This document shows, in pieces, positions 11,103 to 22,046 of a DNA stretch of 40,913 nucleotides. A program made the translations under genes and the position numbers. The DNA is from Cudoniella acicularis. Lineage: Eukaryota > Ascomycota > Leotiomycetes > Helotiales > Helotiaceae. Position 1 is the first letter of the stretch. Every line of letters begins with the position of its first letter. Where the stretch lies: positions 1 through 40,913 of the forward strand of contig JAAMPI010000373.1 in the NCBI GenBank assembly GCA_013054445.1, given 5' to 3'. Below the pieces are notes generated by a model that saw nothing but the letters and a program-made list of their open reading frames with translations, was not told the origin of the DNA and made no database searches.

Positions 11103-12320
11103 TTGGTGTGTATTGAGGTGAGTATTAAGTTGGGGAGAATTCTATTCCAGGACAACTCGTTTTGGCGAGTGGAGATAGTGACAGCTGAAGCTTAAGAGTG
11201 TTAGTTTCGGGTCAAACGATAGATTTGGGGTAAAGAGCTGTTCAACAGGAAATATAAATGATCGAATAAAGAAAGACGATTATTGCCTAAGCGAGTATTT
11301 GATTATTTAAATTTAGTCACTGACTTTAGCAAGAATTGAACTAACTAGTCGACCAAAATGAACACAGGGACACGGTTGAGCAACTAGGGGAAGGCTCCTC
11401 ACGCGAGTTTCTCAAAGTTGAAAACGAAATTTCAAATAAACACGAATCAAACGAGGAAAAAGTCAGAGGCCAACAGCAAACTTGACCTACTTGGTCTTTG
11501 CGAATTGGCGTTTTTCGCAGATTCTCGTACGAATATCAAATAAACCGAATCAGTGTTGGGGTCATTACATGGGGCTCTGAGCTGCCTTCCTCATAAAATA
11601 ACCACGTAGACATTGCAAAAGGACAAGATGACACGTACCTGGAGGTGTGGTGATGTTGTTGTCAAAGATCAGGTCGGATTGCAAAAGGGGAGCGCGTGGA
11701 GAGGTGCCGGACGCGATTTCTACAAGTGGCAGTGGGTCATGCATCACGTGTGTGGCCAGGGTTTCACACGCCAATTTCTCCCCTTTTCATTCGCGACGGC
11801 TTCTCCAACACATCCTTCTCTTTGGTTGAACAAGCCAACACAAACAGTCGATCATCTGAGCTCAACCACACTGGTAATGTGAGCTCGTTTGAGGCATTCG
11901 ACGCATCAAAAGTCCCTAAATCTAGGGCTCGCGGGAGGGTGGCACAAGACTCGGACTGACTTGAGAGCCTCCGAGTCCTCGGCCTCGCTACTTCAACCCA
12001 CAGCCACAGCCACTCTTCGCCATGCCGTACACATAGGTATAAGAGGCCTCTACATCGTATTCAGCTGTTCTTGGTGCCCAAAAAGTCCATCCTTTGCTGT
12101 CAAACCAACGTTTCCGAGGGAAGGTTGTGCTCCTTACGAGACGACACAGGCTGTGCAGACAGGGGCCGCCCAGCTTCTAGGATTGCGGAAGCCCATGAGA
12201 GAGCCTCTTCGGGGAGAAGACCCAGTCGGCCACACTCGACCTCAAACAATAAAAGGCGTGCTATGAACCAAAGGGTTCGTATTTACTCACCTTAAACAAA
12301 ATATTTCGGACCTCTCAGAA
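11103..12320. other. Intergenic region, 1.2 kb
   Basis: Short open frames occur on both strands near 11570-12270. They overlap each other, lack recognisable motifs and look like chance frames. The region should hold the promoters of the divergent histone-fold and C2-domain genes. A TATA-like AATAAAAGG near 12247 lies about 70 bases before the C2-gene ATG. Confidence 0.45.
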
Positions 12321-15300
12321 ATGAGCCCAACATCTGCCTCTCGCTCCACCAAGGGGCCCCAAATCACGATGTACGATCTTGTGGAAAGAGCTTGGAAGGT
12401 ATCATCTTCTCCTTCTCCAACTTCTTTGACCTACCTGACGCCCCACAGAATTACAGACTCCTTTCAAGAGCTTCCGCGCAATTTAGACCTGTCTGCGATC
12501 AAGTACTTTCCATCATCGGATCCTTGCATTTAATCGAGGACCAAACTCAGAAGTTGGAGCTATCAGCTGATTCCAAAAGAAAACTTCATGGTATCAAGAA
12601 TTCCTGCAATGTTATGCTTTCGGAATTGGAAGCTGCGTTAGCCAAGCTGAAATTAGATCCAAGTCCTGATGAGTTTGCTTCAATTAGTAGCAAAATTCTG
12701 GACCCAACTAACAAACTCTCGGGATATTGCGAATCTCTACGCGGGTATGTACTTTTTATATACACATCATCAAATGCATCACAGCATCCTATGCCGTTAG
12801 AATTTTTCAGAACGACAGGTTGTCCTATCACTTACCTATGAGACCTTTTACTTTCTTCTTGTTTTGGAGGCTGAGCGAGTAACTCGTCTCCCGACAGTAA
12901 TATGAGGTCGATATGTGCACAACAAATCTTTTCTAGATGTATTGAGGCATGGTAGAGATGATCGCGTGTCAAGTGGCGCCGATCCTGAGGTTACTTCTCA
13001 CAGCGTCATATGTATCAGTGAACCGCTCTCAATTTCATGCTAATAAAAAATTTGCAGAGATCGACAGCAAAAAATCATAGACTTATTAGAGCAGATTCGT
13101 GGAATGGATATCAAAGAGTTTGATGAGCCCATCGAATCAGATTGGGAGGTCTTGAAGGCTCAGCTTGAGCGGCTAGGGCTCTCGAAAGACGTTATTGAGG
13201 AAGAGTGCTTTTTCATAAACGACTATATCGGCCAAGGCTATGAAGACACTATAGAAGAGGAGCATGATGTCCTCCCCGATTATAGCCCTGGAGCTAAGCG
13301 TGGTCCTATTTCTGAGAAAGTCGAAACAGAAACTCTGCCGGATTACAGCAGGGGAGCACAGCGAATCTCAATCGCCGAAAAGGTCACGGAGTTGGGCCAA
13401 ACGACAAGAAACATGGCTATCAGTGATTCTGATGAGCCAGGTACTTCATCCGGGTTGCCTCCACCTTATGTTTTTGAAGAAGGAAGTGAAGATGCTCTTG
13501 CCGAGGCCGAATTTTCCCAGTATATTCAAAAGGCAATTGATATTGAGGCGAATATCCGATTTTTGCGAAGAGATAGCAACCCTGGGACAGTTCCCCAGCC
13601 TATCAACTGGTTGCCGAGGTATATGCAAGTACAATACAAGAACTCCCGTGGTTTGATCCCCATGATTGCTGCAAATTCATTCACTGCAATGGCTTATGAG
13701 ACAGCCATAAGGTGTAGCGATGATGTCGACCGTCTGAGATGGAATTTACGCGTTTTCCCCGAGGCATTGCCAGGGAAGTCCCCCACTACTGGTGCTGTCA
13801 ATGAAGCTCTCCATTCTCTAGAGGTAATAGCAGGAGCTTTAACAAGATTCACTCTACTTCAAGATCAGCAGTCAAATAATGAACTATTCAGCGATTTGGA
13901 TACGCTGGATTTCGAATTCAGTACTGCTGCTGCAATTGACAGTCATTTGATTCATTCACAATTTCCATCAAGAGACTTCGAATTAGCTCAAAAGAGTTAT
14001 TATCTAGTTCTTACGTACATCATGGGTTTTCTACAAGTAATGTCTGTCGTCTTTCCAGGACAAAATTACATCACCTCCTCACTAGAGGAATGCACTTTTG
14101 CATGGAAATACAACAAGATGGATACTCGGGTGGCGTGGATTGAAAAGCAGATGACTACTTGGAGCGAAGTGGAGGATGCAGTTCGTTTTTGTAGGGATGT
14201 AAGCAAGCTATTTCTTTGATCCTCCCGTTCGAGTCTCGAATCTCAGAGTTGCGATTCATCATCTCGGCTCCCTCCTCATGAACTGATGGCTGATTTGTGG
14301 AAGTGGCACCGCCAACGGCCAACTTTTCGTCAGCAAGCACTTGCGGCATTAGAGAATTGGCAAACCTCAGAAATGATTCTTTCGGGGGCAGGAGCGAATG
14401 ATATGATTGAAATCACAGTGGTCGGTGCAACTGCTTTCCCAAAAACAAGCTTTATGAAACCGTCGCCATTTGTAAAGATTGTGTTTTACGGACCAAATAA
14501 GTTCGGGGCTGCCTATAGGATGTTCGAACAGAAAACGAGGGTTTCGCAAAAGACGCAATACCCAATTTGGAACCAGACTTTCCAAGTGGGAGCACAGAGC
14601 GGCTCCAAATTTATTGACTTCGAAATATATGATCGTGTTGCAGGATTTGACAAAGAGTTATGCAGGAAACGGTTATTGTTCTCTTGGGTACCAGGAGTTG
14701 AGGCCAGCTTTATGAACAAGAGCTTAATGTATGGATATGACGGTAATCGATTTTAAAGCCCTCTATTTCTATGAGCATTACCTGACACTGAAACAGAAGA
14801 GGTGGACCTCCCCTTCAGCATCACGGAAGGTAAGGGGAAAGAGACAGAGACACCTATATTGAAGCTTCATTTGAAGTGGGAAGGACGTATCGGAAAAGTG
14901 GAAAAGCTTGGCTTTCCCACTCAAGCACCAGGGAAGATGTTCCAAGGTGGTGCAACGGCTATACCTCTACCCTTGGTAGACCCAGGAAACCCCCAGCGTA
15001 CGGTTGCTCCGCCATCATTTATAAGAGAGGTCAGTACGCAAACAAGTGGCTCCGCGAGCGTCCGACTGATAGTCCTGGTCAAAGTTACAACGTTAACGAG
15101 CGTTTTCAGGGCATTCGCGACCCCGGACCTCCCCCTCGTCTTTAACCATGCTCCTGGCTTCGAAATAGAAACAAAACATAAGGAAGCGATACCCCAGCTT
15201 TATGCCTTCGGAAAGAAGTCAATTGAGGAAATTATGGAGCACTACGGGTTGAGCAAATCAACGATAATTCAGATTTTAGGCTACCCCGCCCTAGAGCGCA

Positions 15301-15410
15301 AACGGCTGGCTAGGACCGGTCGACCAACTCAGTTATATGCAGGTGGACGAGGTGACCTTTCTAGTTGGTGGAAGGACTGTGAAGCAGAGAGTGACGAGAA
15401 AGGGTGGTGA
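12321..15410 (+). CDS. C2-domain protein of unknown family, probably frameshifted
   Basis: Four coding blocks join in phase: about 12321-12744, 13058-14198, 14247-14742 and 14797 onward. The introns are 12745-13057, 14199-14246 and 14743-14796. The N-terminal 130 residues are helical (SNFFDLPDAPQNY, LEAALAKLKLD). A disordered middle carries a 21-residue tandem repeat starting LPDYSPGAKRGPISEKV / LPDYSRGAQRISIAEKV, and LPPPY further on. A C2-like domain at 14380-14740 has ITVVGATAFPKTSF and PIWNQTFQVG. Two one-base deletions are likely. One at about 12396-12400 joins the ATG-containing frame to the main frame. One at about 15030-15033 leads to a more protein-like ending (QYANKWLRERP) that stops at 15145. 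As written, the frame instead runs on into a transposase helix-turn-helix and stops at 15410. No function is known to me; the gene may be a pseudogene. Confidence 0.6.
13272..13397 (+). repeat. Two tandem 63-base coding repeats (21 residues each)
   Basis: The units start at 13272 and 13335 inside the C2-domain gene. Each begins LPDYS, continues with a basic GA(K/Q)R stretch and ends around EKV. The spacing is exactly 21 codons, so the repeat arose by in-frame duplication. Confidence 0.8.
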
Positions 15411-15806
15411 ACGATGCCATGAAACCTGTATCCAGCATCAGTTCCACCGTGGCCACACAACACCAGTCAACGCTTGTGGGGGGGGGGGGGGGGGTAAGAG
15501 GGAGCCTTTAAGCAAACCGATTATCTGTCTCAAATCCTCGCGCCGTACATCCAGGGCATTTCAGAGGCTTTCGCCGCACAAACTCACCTACTTCGACCTT
15601 CTACCGAGCCCTTATTTATAGAGGATGGAAACTTTGCTCACGGCCATAAGACAAAAAGCAACTGTTACGTAAGATGGCGTACAGAGCATGGGATTATTTT
15701 GATGCCACACCCCTCTATAAGCCCTGATATGAACCCTATTAAGAAGTGCTAGAGGCGGATTAAGCAGGTATTAATGGAACGCCACGGGTGGTCAACTCCA
15801 AATTAA
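15165..15806 (+). pseudogene. Relic of a Tc1/mariner-type DDE transposase
   Basis: Pieces of one transposase lie in order but in different frames. 15172-15335 is a helix-turn-helix (LYAFGKKSIEEIMEHYGLSK, then ALERKRLARTGRP). 15337-15480 matches the start of the catalytic core (DEVTFLVGGRT, CIQHQFHRGHTTPVNA). A run of 17 G at 15478-15494 replaces the following codons. 15534-15806 continues with PYIQGISEAFAAQTHLLRPS, EDGNFAHGHK, then HPSISPDMNPI. The conserved NPIEKCW motif reads NPIKKC-stop, so both the catalytic Glu and the Trp are lost by G-to-A changes. The N-terminal part of the core is missing or shortened. I saw no convincing terminal repeats. The relic abuts or interrupts the end of the C2-domain gene. 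Confidence 0.85.
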
Positions 15807-16627
15807 AATATCGCGATTATACTTCAAAATCGAGTTCTGTGAGCCTTATAGCCTGAAAACGTAGACTTATCTCACCAGGCTCGTAAGGGACATTTAGATT
15901 AGCTGAGGTGAAAATGATAATAGGCTTAGAAGCACTCATGTGTTCTCCGCCTAATCCCACGAATAGTCTTCTTGATTGTGCTTCATCAAGACAATAGTTA
16001 CTCCCTCTCGCTGAGGAATACTAGGAATCGTGGGCTTCGGACGTTAAAGTCACTTGGAAGATAGAGTCGCTTTTTTTTTTTACAAAAAGGTTTCTGCTCG
16101 TAATAGGGTTCTAGTTGTGTGTCTTTTCGGATTTCAAATCGTCTCACAGTCTTAGTCGAATTCAGACTCCACCCTGGCAAGTGCTCACTCTTAATTTTCA
16201 GGTGTACCAAACAATGCTGGATTTTTACGGCACTCACCTTTGTCCTCATTTCCACACAAGCGGGTCTTTTTATCGATGCTATACAGCTGTCTTATACGGG
16301 CTCATTTTTTGTGATTATTCGCTTTGGCATTTTTTTGACGATGCTTCGGACGACGGTTGCTCTCGGCGTGTAGTTACCCGAGTTTTAGTCCAACTTAGGA
16401 AACTCAAGTTGAACGAACATTTCCTGCGTCTTAATTTCTTGATGATCATCAAAATTTAATGTAGCTAATTACAAAAGGCCGGGGAGAACATCAACACCCG
16501 CCTCGATAACACTAAGGATATATATTTAGGCTAAACCTACCACATAAGAGGCCAACTCTGTCCTCAAGATGGCGATGAGGCTCCAGGCAAGAATGAGAGA
16601 CACTCGTTCAATAAAATACGTCACATC
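15807..16627. other. Intergenic region with the GH43 promoter
   Basis: No gene is supported; frames near 16000-16460 have no recognisable content. The last 150 bases contain the promoter of the GH43 gene. The left part may include further decayed transposon sequence. Confidence 0.45.
16479..16535 (+). promoter_or_regulatory. Putative XlnR-type and CreA-type sites upstream of GH43
   Basis: GGCTAAA at 16529-16535, 93 bases before the GH43 ATG, is the core site of the xylan regulator XlnR/Xyr1. CCGGGG at 16479-16484 fits the SYGGRG site of the carbon-repression factor CreA. A TATA-like ATATATATTTA lies at about 16518-16528. The pairing on a xylan-related gene is sensible, but both sites are short and can occur by chance. 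Confidence 0.5.
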
Positions 16628-18488
16628 ATGTTTCTCCGATCCGTCGCTCTGCTTTTCGTTCTAGCATCCGGTTCCCTAGCTCAAAACACCACATACCAAA
16701 ATCCCATTCTCCCCGGTTTCCACCCCGATCCAAGCTGCATCTTCGTCCCAGAACGAGACGACACATTCTTCTGCGCCTCCAGTAGCTTCCTCGTCTTCCC
16801 TGGAATCCCAATACACGCCAGCAAAGATCTGCAAAAATGGAAACTCGTCTCCAACGTCCTCAACCGTCCCTCCCAACTCCCAGGTCTCAACACTGCAAAG
16901 AGAGCTACAAGCGGTATCTGGGCACCAACTCTCAGATATCGGGACGGAACTTTTTACCTTGTCACTACGCTTGTCTATGATGATTACCCCAAGAACTCCT
17001 CCGCACGATTCGATAATCTGATTTTCACGAGCGAGGATCCGTATACTTCGACGGCGTGGTCTGATCCTGTGCATTTTGAATTTCCGGGATATGATTCTTC
17101 GCCGTTTTGGGATGATGATGGACAGGTTTATATCACGGGGACTTTTGCCTGGGAAGTTTCTCCTGGGATCCAAAAGCTGCCTTTGAATATCGACACTGGT
17201 GAAGTTGGCCCCACGAAGAATATATGGAATGGAACTGGTGCTTCTGCACCAGAAGGTCCACATCTGTATAGGAAAGATGGCTATTATTACCTTATGATTG
17301 CGGAAGGGGGAACGGGAGCAGGACATATGGTTACCATGGCTCGTTCAACGAGTATTGACGGCCCTTATGAGGGCCATCCCCATAATCCCGTCTTGACAAA
17401 CGCAGGTACAACTGCTTATTTCCAGAATGTGGGTCATGCGGATCTTTTCCAGGATGGAGAGGGTAGATGGTGGGCTGTGGCGTTGAGTGTGAGACAAGGT
17501 TCAGATGGGAGCTACCCAATGGGACGAGAAACGGTCTTGACACCTGTGACTTGGGAGGAGGGAGAATGGCCTATTTTCAGCAATGTTAGTGGGAAGATGA
17601 GTGGGTGGCATATTGATTCTGCGCCTGTTGTGGAGGACGGCGAGGGTTCTTTGGTTGATTCTTCGTTTTATGGGAGGTTTGAGCCGGGGAGCGAATTAGG
17701 GCCCGAGTTCGTGCATTGGAGGTTTCCTGTTGAGGGAGACTATGGAATTTCGAAGGAGGGGTCGTTGCAGTTGAGAAGTTCCAGGGCTAATTTGACGGGG
17801 AGTGATGGGAGGAGTGCTGAGAAGGAGGGGCAGACGTTTGTGGGGAGGAGGCAGGTACATTCGTTATTTGAGTTTAGTGCTACTTTTGACATCACAGCTC
17901 TGAAAAGGGAGGAAGAAGAGGCTGGAGTTAGCGTTTTTCTCGATCAGGTATTGTTTTCCCCTTGTTGAACAGTTTCTTTGCTCACAGAACGAAGCTGCAT
18001 CACTACGACCTTGGCATCGTCATGTTGCCTTCGTCCACGAAAAGAAAACTTTCAAGTTCCTCTAATATAACAAGTTTAGCGCCTCATTTCCGTGTCCGAG
18101 GAATTACAACGGTGCCTGCTTTCACTTCCTCGGATCTAGCGGTAACGGCCATACCTTCACCGTGGATCGGCCAGAGCATAACGTTAAAAATCCAAGCGAA
18201 AAATATTACTCATTACGAGCTTTCCGCCGGACCTTTAGGAAAGAAAGCTGAGATGAAGACGATCGGTTACGGGAATGGACTAGGCTTGACTTGGGGTTTT
18301 ACTGGTTCGCGGTTGCTTGAATTTCAAAACATTCAGAACTATTTGAGAAGTATAAGAGAATGCTAACGGAAGATTGTGCAGGTGTGCTTTTAAGCGTTTA
18401 CGCAACTACAAACGGCAGAACCGGGGAATTTGAGACGTTTGTCTCGGAATGGAAGTATGATGGTATCGGTCAAGTAGTTGGAAAATGA
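16628..18488 (+). CDS. Secreted GH43 beta-xylosidase / arabinofuranosidase
   Basis: Three exons (16628-17947, 17995-18304, 18382-18488) encode 578 residues, usual for two-domain fungal GH43 enzymes. The first intron uses an AAG acceptor and the second a GTTCGC donor. Both are slightly unusual but restore the conserved frame. Residues 1-18 form a signal peptide ending SLAQ. The five-bladed propeller carries the three catalytic acids: Asp in GFHPDPS (about residue 34), Asp in YDSSPFWDDDG (about 160) and Glu in APEGPHLY (about 203). The C-terminal beta-sandwich (HHYDLGIVMLPS, YELSAGP, VSEWKYDGIG) is the accessory domain of the beta-xylosidase type. It should release xylose or arabinose from plant xylan outside the cell. 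Exact substrate cannot be read from the sequence. Confidence 0.92.
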
Positions 18489-20157
18489 CCGACTGCCAGG
18501 GATAAAAGCTTTCGCTTTTGCAGATTTATAACCCTAGAAGTATGACAAAAGACAAAAAATACAACATTCAAAACTAATGCACCTCGCTCAAATCTTCCTT
18601 TCCAAAAAAAAAGTCCCACCCACCAAAGTATCCTGCGAATGCAGCAAAATGTGCACACTAGGCCAAAATGCTCGCAAATCGTGAGAGTTTTTGGAACGGC
18701 CCTAGATCTCATGACCTAGTAACGAGCTCTACTCGTATTACTCCTCCTGATTACAAACAGAATTATATTAGAACTATCAATTCCTAAACACTTCTGCTCC
18801 CATGGATAGATAACTTACAACTCAAACCTCTTAGGAAGTAATAAGCTCGCGAATTTTTTGCATCCACGAGAATGAATTCAAATAAAAAGCGCCTGACGCC
18901 ATATTATCACCATATAAAAGCTAGTGGTCGACTACGACTGCCCCCTTTTAACCTCGTTTACGCTGAAATCAGTGTGAGCACCCAACACTTGTCTTCACTA
19001 AAACTACGTATCTGCATTCAACAACAAAAAGAATTTTCTTTGCAATTGGAAATAAAAAGGTGGATAAAAGAGAAAAAAACATACAACAGTAGGTATTCGC
19101 TAGTCGTCTCCGACCTAACTACTAATCTACCGATCTGAGGCTTGTGTATGGCAGAGCGGACGGGATGCCCATTTCTCCTCAGTCTGTGGTCGTATGTCAA
19201 AGGAATCTGCTTAAAGGAATAGATATACAGACAAACTAATAACTGCAACGGCACTTTCTTTCCAGGATTTTCAACTTCGGCACGAAAATCATTACTCACG
19301 CAAAGGAAAAAGTCAGCATCACCTGCCCCCAATTCCCCAAAAACCGAGAAAACGAAAACGCCATCTTAGTCACAGGGCTGTCAAGTGTGAAAGGGGTTCC
19401 TCCCCGCCCGCGAGACAGCAATTCCGAAAATTTCGGTGCGCCTTGCGTGATTTTTCCTGTTCCCTGCCGACCCGGATCGCGGGTGGGTGGAAAATGAGAT
19501 GGGTGTCTCGGAATCGGGTCAGACCACGCCATGGGCCCACTACCCACGACATCATCCCACCGGACGGGTGGACGCCATATCCTTGATTATCTTGGTTCGT
19601 GGCCGTTTCTGAACGGTGAAACGGAGCGGTCGGGAAAAGAAAACCCTCGTGAGTCGTGTTGCTAAATTCGGATTAAAAGGAATTTTGTTATCGTCCAAGA
19701 TTCGAAGCAGTGGAGAGTTGTGGCTTGAAGAGCTGAATTGTAGTTCGTTGCCGCCAAGGATTCTAATTTCTAAATCCAAAGGCAACACGCCATCGTGTGA
19801 CGCACCTATGTATCCCTTGTGCTTCCCAGAGAGTGGCCGCCCGTTGAGGAAACGCGGAACCCCAGAGGAAAACACAATTCCAATCTAATAAGTGCCAAGA
19901 CGAAAACCCACACCAGTACCCGCATGTTCTTCGTAAAAGGAAATACATGATAGGTGGAGCCAAGAGCAGAGAGTGGGAGAGATCTAACGCAAGGCAAAGA
20001 CAGAACCACCCTATCTCATCTAATCCTCGGAATAGCCAACGGTGATGAGAGCGTGATTATGAAGGTTAGTTGAGCACTTTGTCACCAAAGTCGTAGGAAA
20101 GTTCCGTTTTTGTCTATCCCAACAAAAGGAAACCCAATCGTGACACTATCCTATAGT
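18489..20157. other. Long intergenic region, 1.7 kb
   Basis: This lies between the ends of two convergent genes (GH43 and aspartate aminotransferase). Overlapping short frames on both strands at 18870-19960 have no recognisable motif and low-complexity composition. Nothing could be assigned. Unannotated non-coding RNA or an old insertion is possible. Confidence 0.4.
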
Positions 20158-21564
20158 CTACTGACTTTCCCGAACGGCCTTGTCTACCGCTTTAGCAAAG
20201 TACTCCACGTTGCCTGTATTCAGACCCGCCATGCTGATGCGGCCATTCTTGGTCATGTAGACGTGTGCGTCTTCTCGAATCTGGAGGACTTGCTTTTCTG
20301 TCAAGCCTGTAAATGAGAACATGCCGATTTGATCTGTGATGTGGTTCCAGGTCCCTGGAGTTCCAAGTTCTTCGAGCTTTGATCTCAATGCCTTCCGCAT
20401 GCTGATGATCCTGCCCGACATGGTTCTGAGATTCTCCTCCCACTCCTTGAACAATTCCTCGTCGTTCATGATCAAGCCTGCAATTCTTGCTCCATACGCC
20501 GGGGGATTTGAGATCTCAGAACGTTGCAAGATAGCCAGTTGTGAGCTAATTCTGCCAATGGTCGTTTGAGCATCTACTCCGGGTCCAGTAACGAAGTGGA
20601 AGCACCCAGCACGCTCCCCATATAAACCAAAGTTCTTGGCAAAAGACTGTGCGATGCACAGCTCAAAGCCTTCCTCTACAAAATATCGGACTGCCCAAGC
20701 ATCTTTGGCAAGATCACCAGATGCAAAGCCTTGGTAGGCACAATCGAAGAAAGGAAAGTGTGATTTCTCCTTGAGTAGAACGGCAAGTTCCTTCCACTGT
20801 TCTTGTGTGGGATCTACTCCGGTGGGGTTGTGGGCGCAGGCGTGCAGGAGGATGATGCTGTGGTCCGGCGCCTCAGCGATACCTCGTTTCATGCCTTCGA
20901 AATCAAGACCCTTTGTAGATTTGGAGAAGTATGGATAGGTGGCGATGGGGAGTCCAACATTGGAAAAAATTTGATGGTGGTTAGCCCATGTTGGGTTGCT
21001 GAAGTAGACAGTTGGGTTGCCGGGGAAGAACTTTGATAGAAAGAGAGCACCCATGTGCACAGCACCCGTACCAGAAATTGTTTGGAAACTTGTGGCGCGC
21101 TTTTCAAGAAGAGCGGGAGAAGACTCTCCGAGTATCAGTTTGGCAGCGGCAGAAGTGAAAGTTGCCAGACCGGCAATGGGGAGATATTCGTGGTTCAACG
21201 CGGGGTCTGTTCGCAGAATCTCGTCGGCCTATATATTTGTCAATTGATATGTTTCTTGGGAGATAGGAGTAATACATACCCTCTTGACAACTGGCAATAC
21301 CCAAGGCTTTGCATTGTCGTCTCTGTAGGCGCCAATGCCCAGATCTACTTTTTTGTCGAAGGTATCAGCGCGATAAGCTGCCATCAGCCCGAAAAGCGGA
21401 TCTTCTGGAGCTTGAGGCACTGCCTCTGCGGTGAAACTGGTTGCGGCGAATTGTGACATGTGGCCGGTGATGCTCTGCAGTCTTAGTTTGGGAGAGAAGG
21501 ATGTATTTGAGGTTGCAAAGGGATACGATTCTGAGGAAAAAACGCTGGTTGCTGATGGAGTCAT
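20158..21564 (-). CDS. Aspartate aminotransferase (PLP-dependent, class I)
   Basis: Two exons, 21280-21564 and 20158-21228, with a 51-base intron give 451 residues from the first ATG. Starting at the second in-frame ATG (21459) would give 416, the size of cytosolic enzymes. The extra 35 residues are Ser/Thr-rich with only one Lys and one Arg, so a mitochondrial signal is possible but weak. Motifs include VDLGIGAYRDD near the start, the CAHNPTGVDPTQEQW segment that contacts the cofactor, DCAYQGF, and QSFAKNFGLYGERAG with the Schiff-base lysine. The enzyme interconverts aspartate and 2-oxoglutarate with oxaloacetate and glutamate. A TATA-like sequence on the minus strand lies near 21694-21706. 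Confidence 0.95.
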
Positions 21565-22046
21565 ATTTGTGCCCTGGAGGTGCCTCAAGCGAAATCTGGG
21601 GTGCGGTGTAGTAGGCGGTGGGTAGTGGGCAGTGGCAGTGGACGGTGAGCTTCCGGGTCTCCAGAGCCAAAGCAGGCCATGGGTGAGCGGGCGCTATATA
21701 CTGTACGACCCCGTCTGGGGCTTTTAGTGCACCGAGGCATATTCGCCGTTCCCATCACCAGGCGTCGACGTCTGGCCAGCATCTCGATGGCTGCTTATGA
21801 ATGTCTCCTCACGGGATGTATCTTTATCGCCCCCGAGTCGCATGTGCCAGGTTGGGCAGTTTATTTTATCACGAGCCCAGCCACAGTGCCGCACTTGATA
21901 GAGGCGTTGGTGCCTGCGCCTGCAGACCTAATTGCCGGGCCAGTAGCTGTCTCACGGTACGCCGGTATAAACATGTTCACATGCAAAGACAAAAAAGCAA
22001 TTATCCAGGAACTCGTTTCATCTCTATTGGGCAATGGATATCTACC
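21565..22046. other. Intergenic region between aspartate aminotransferase and UFE1
   Basis: Upstream sequence of the aminotransferase and 3' end of UFE1. A 140-codon open frame on the plus strand at 21679-22101 overlaps the UFE1 stop and has no recognisable content, so it was left out. Confidence 0.5.

Noticed and set aside
11565..12295. Overlapping short frames upstream of the C2 gene
   Set aside because: Frames compete with each other and none shows protein-like conservation or recognisable motifs.
19552..19875. 107-codon minus-strand frame and its neighbours in the 18.5-20.1 kb gap
   Set aside because: Several overlapping frames on both strands with no domain or plausible gene structure.
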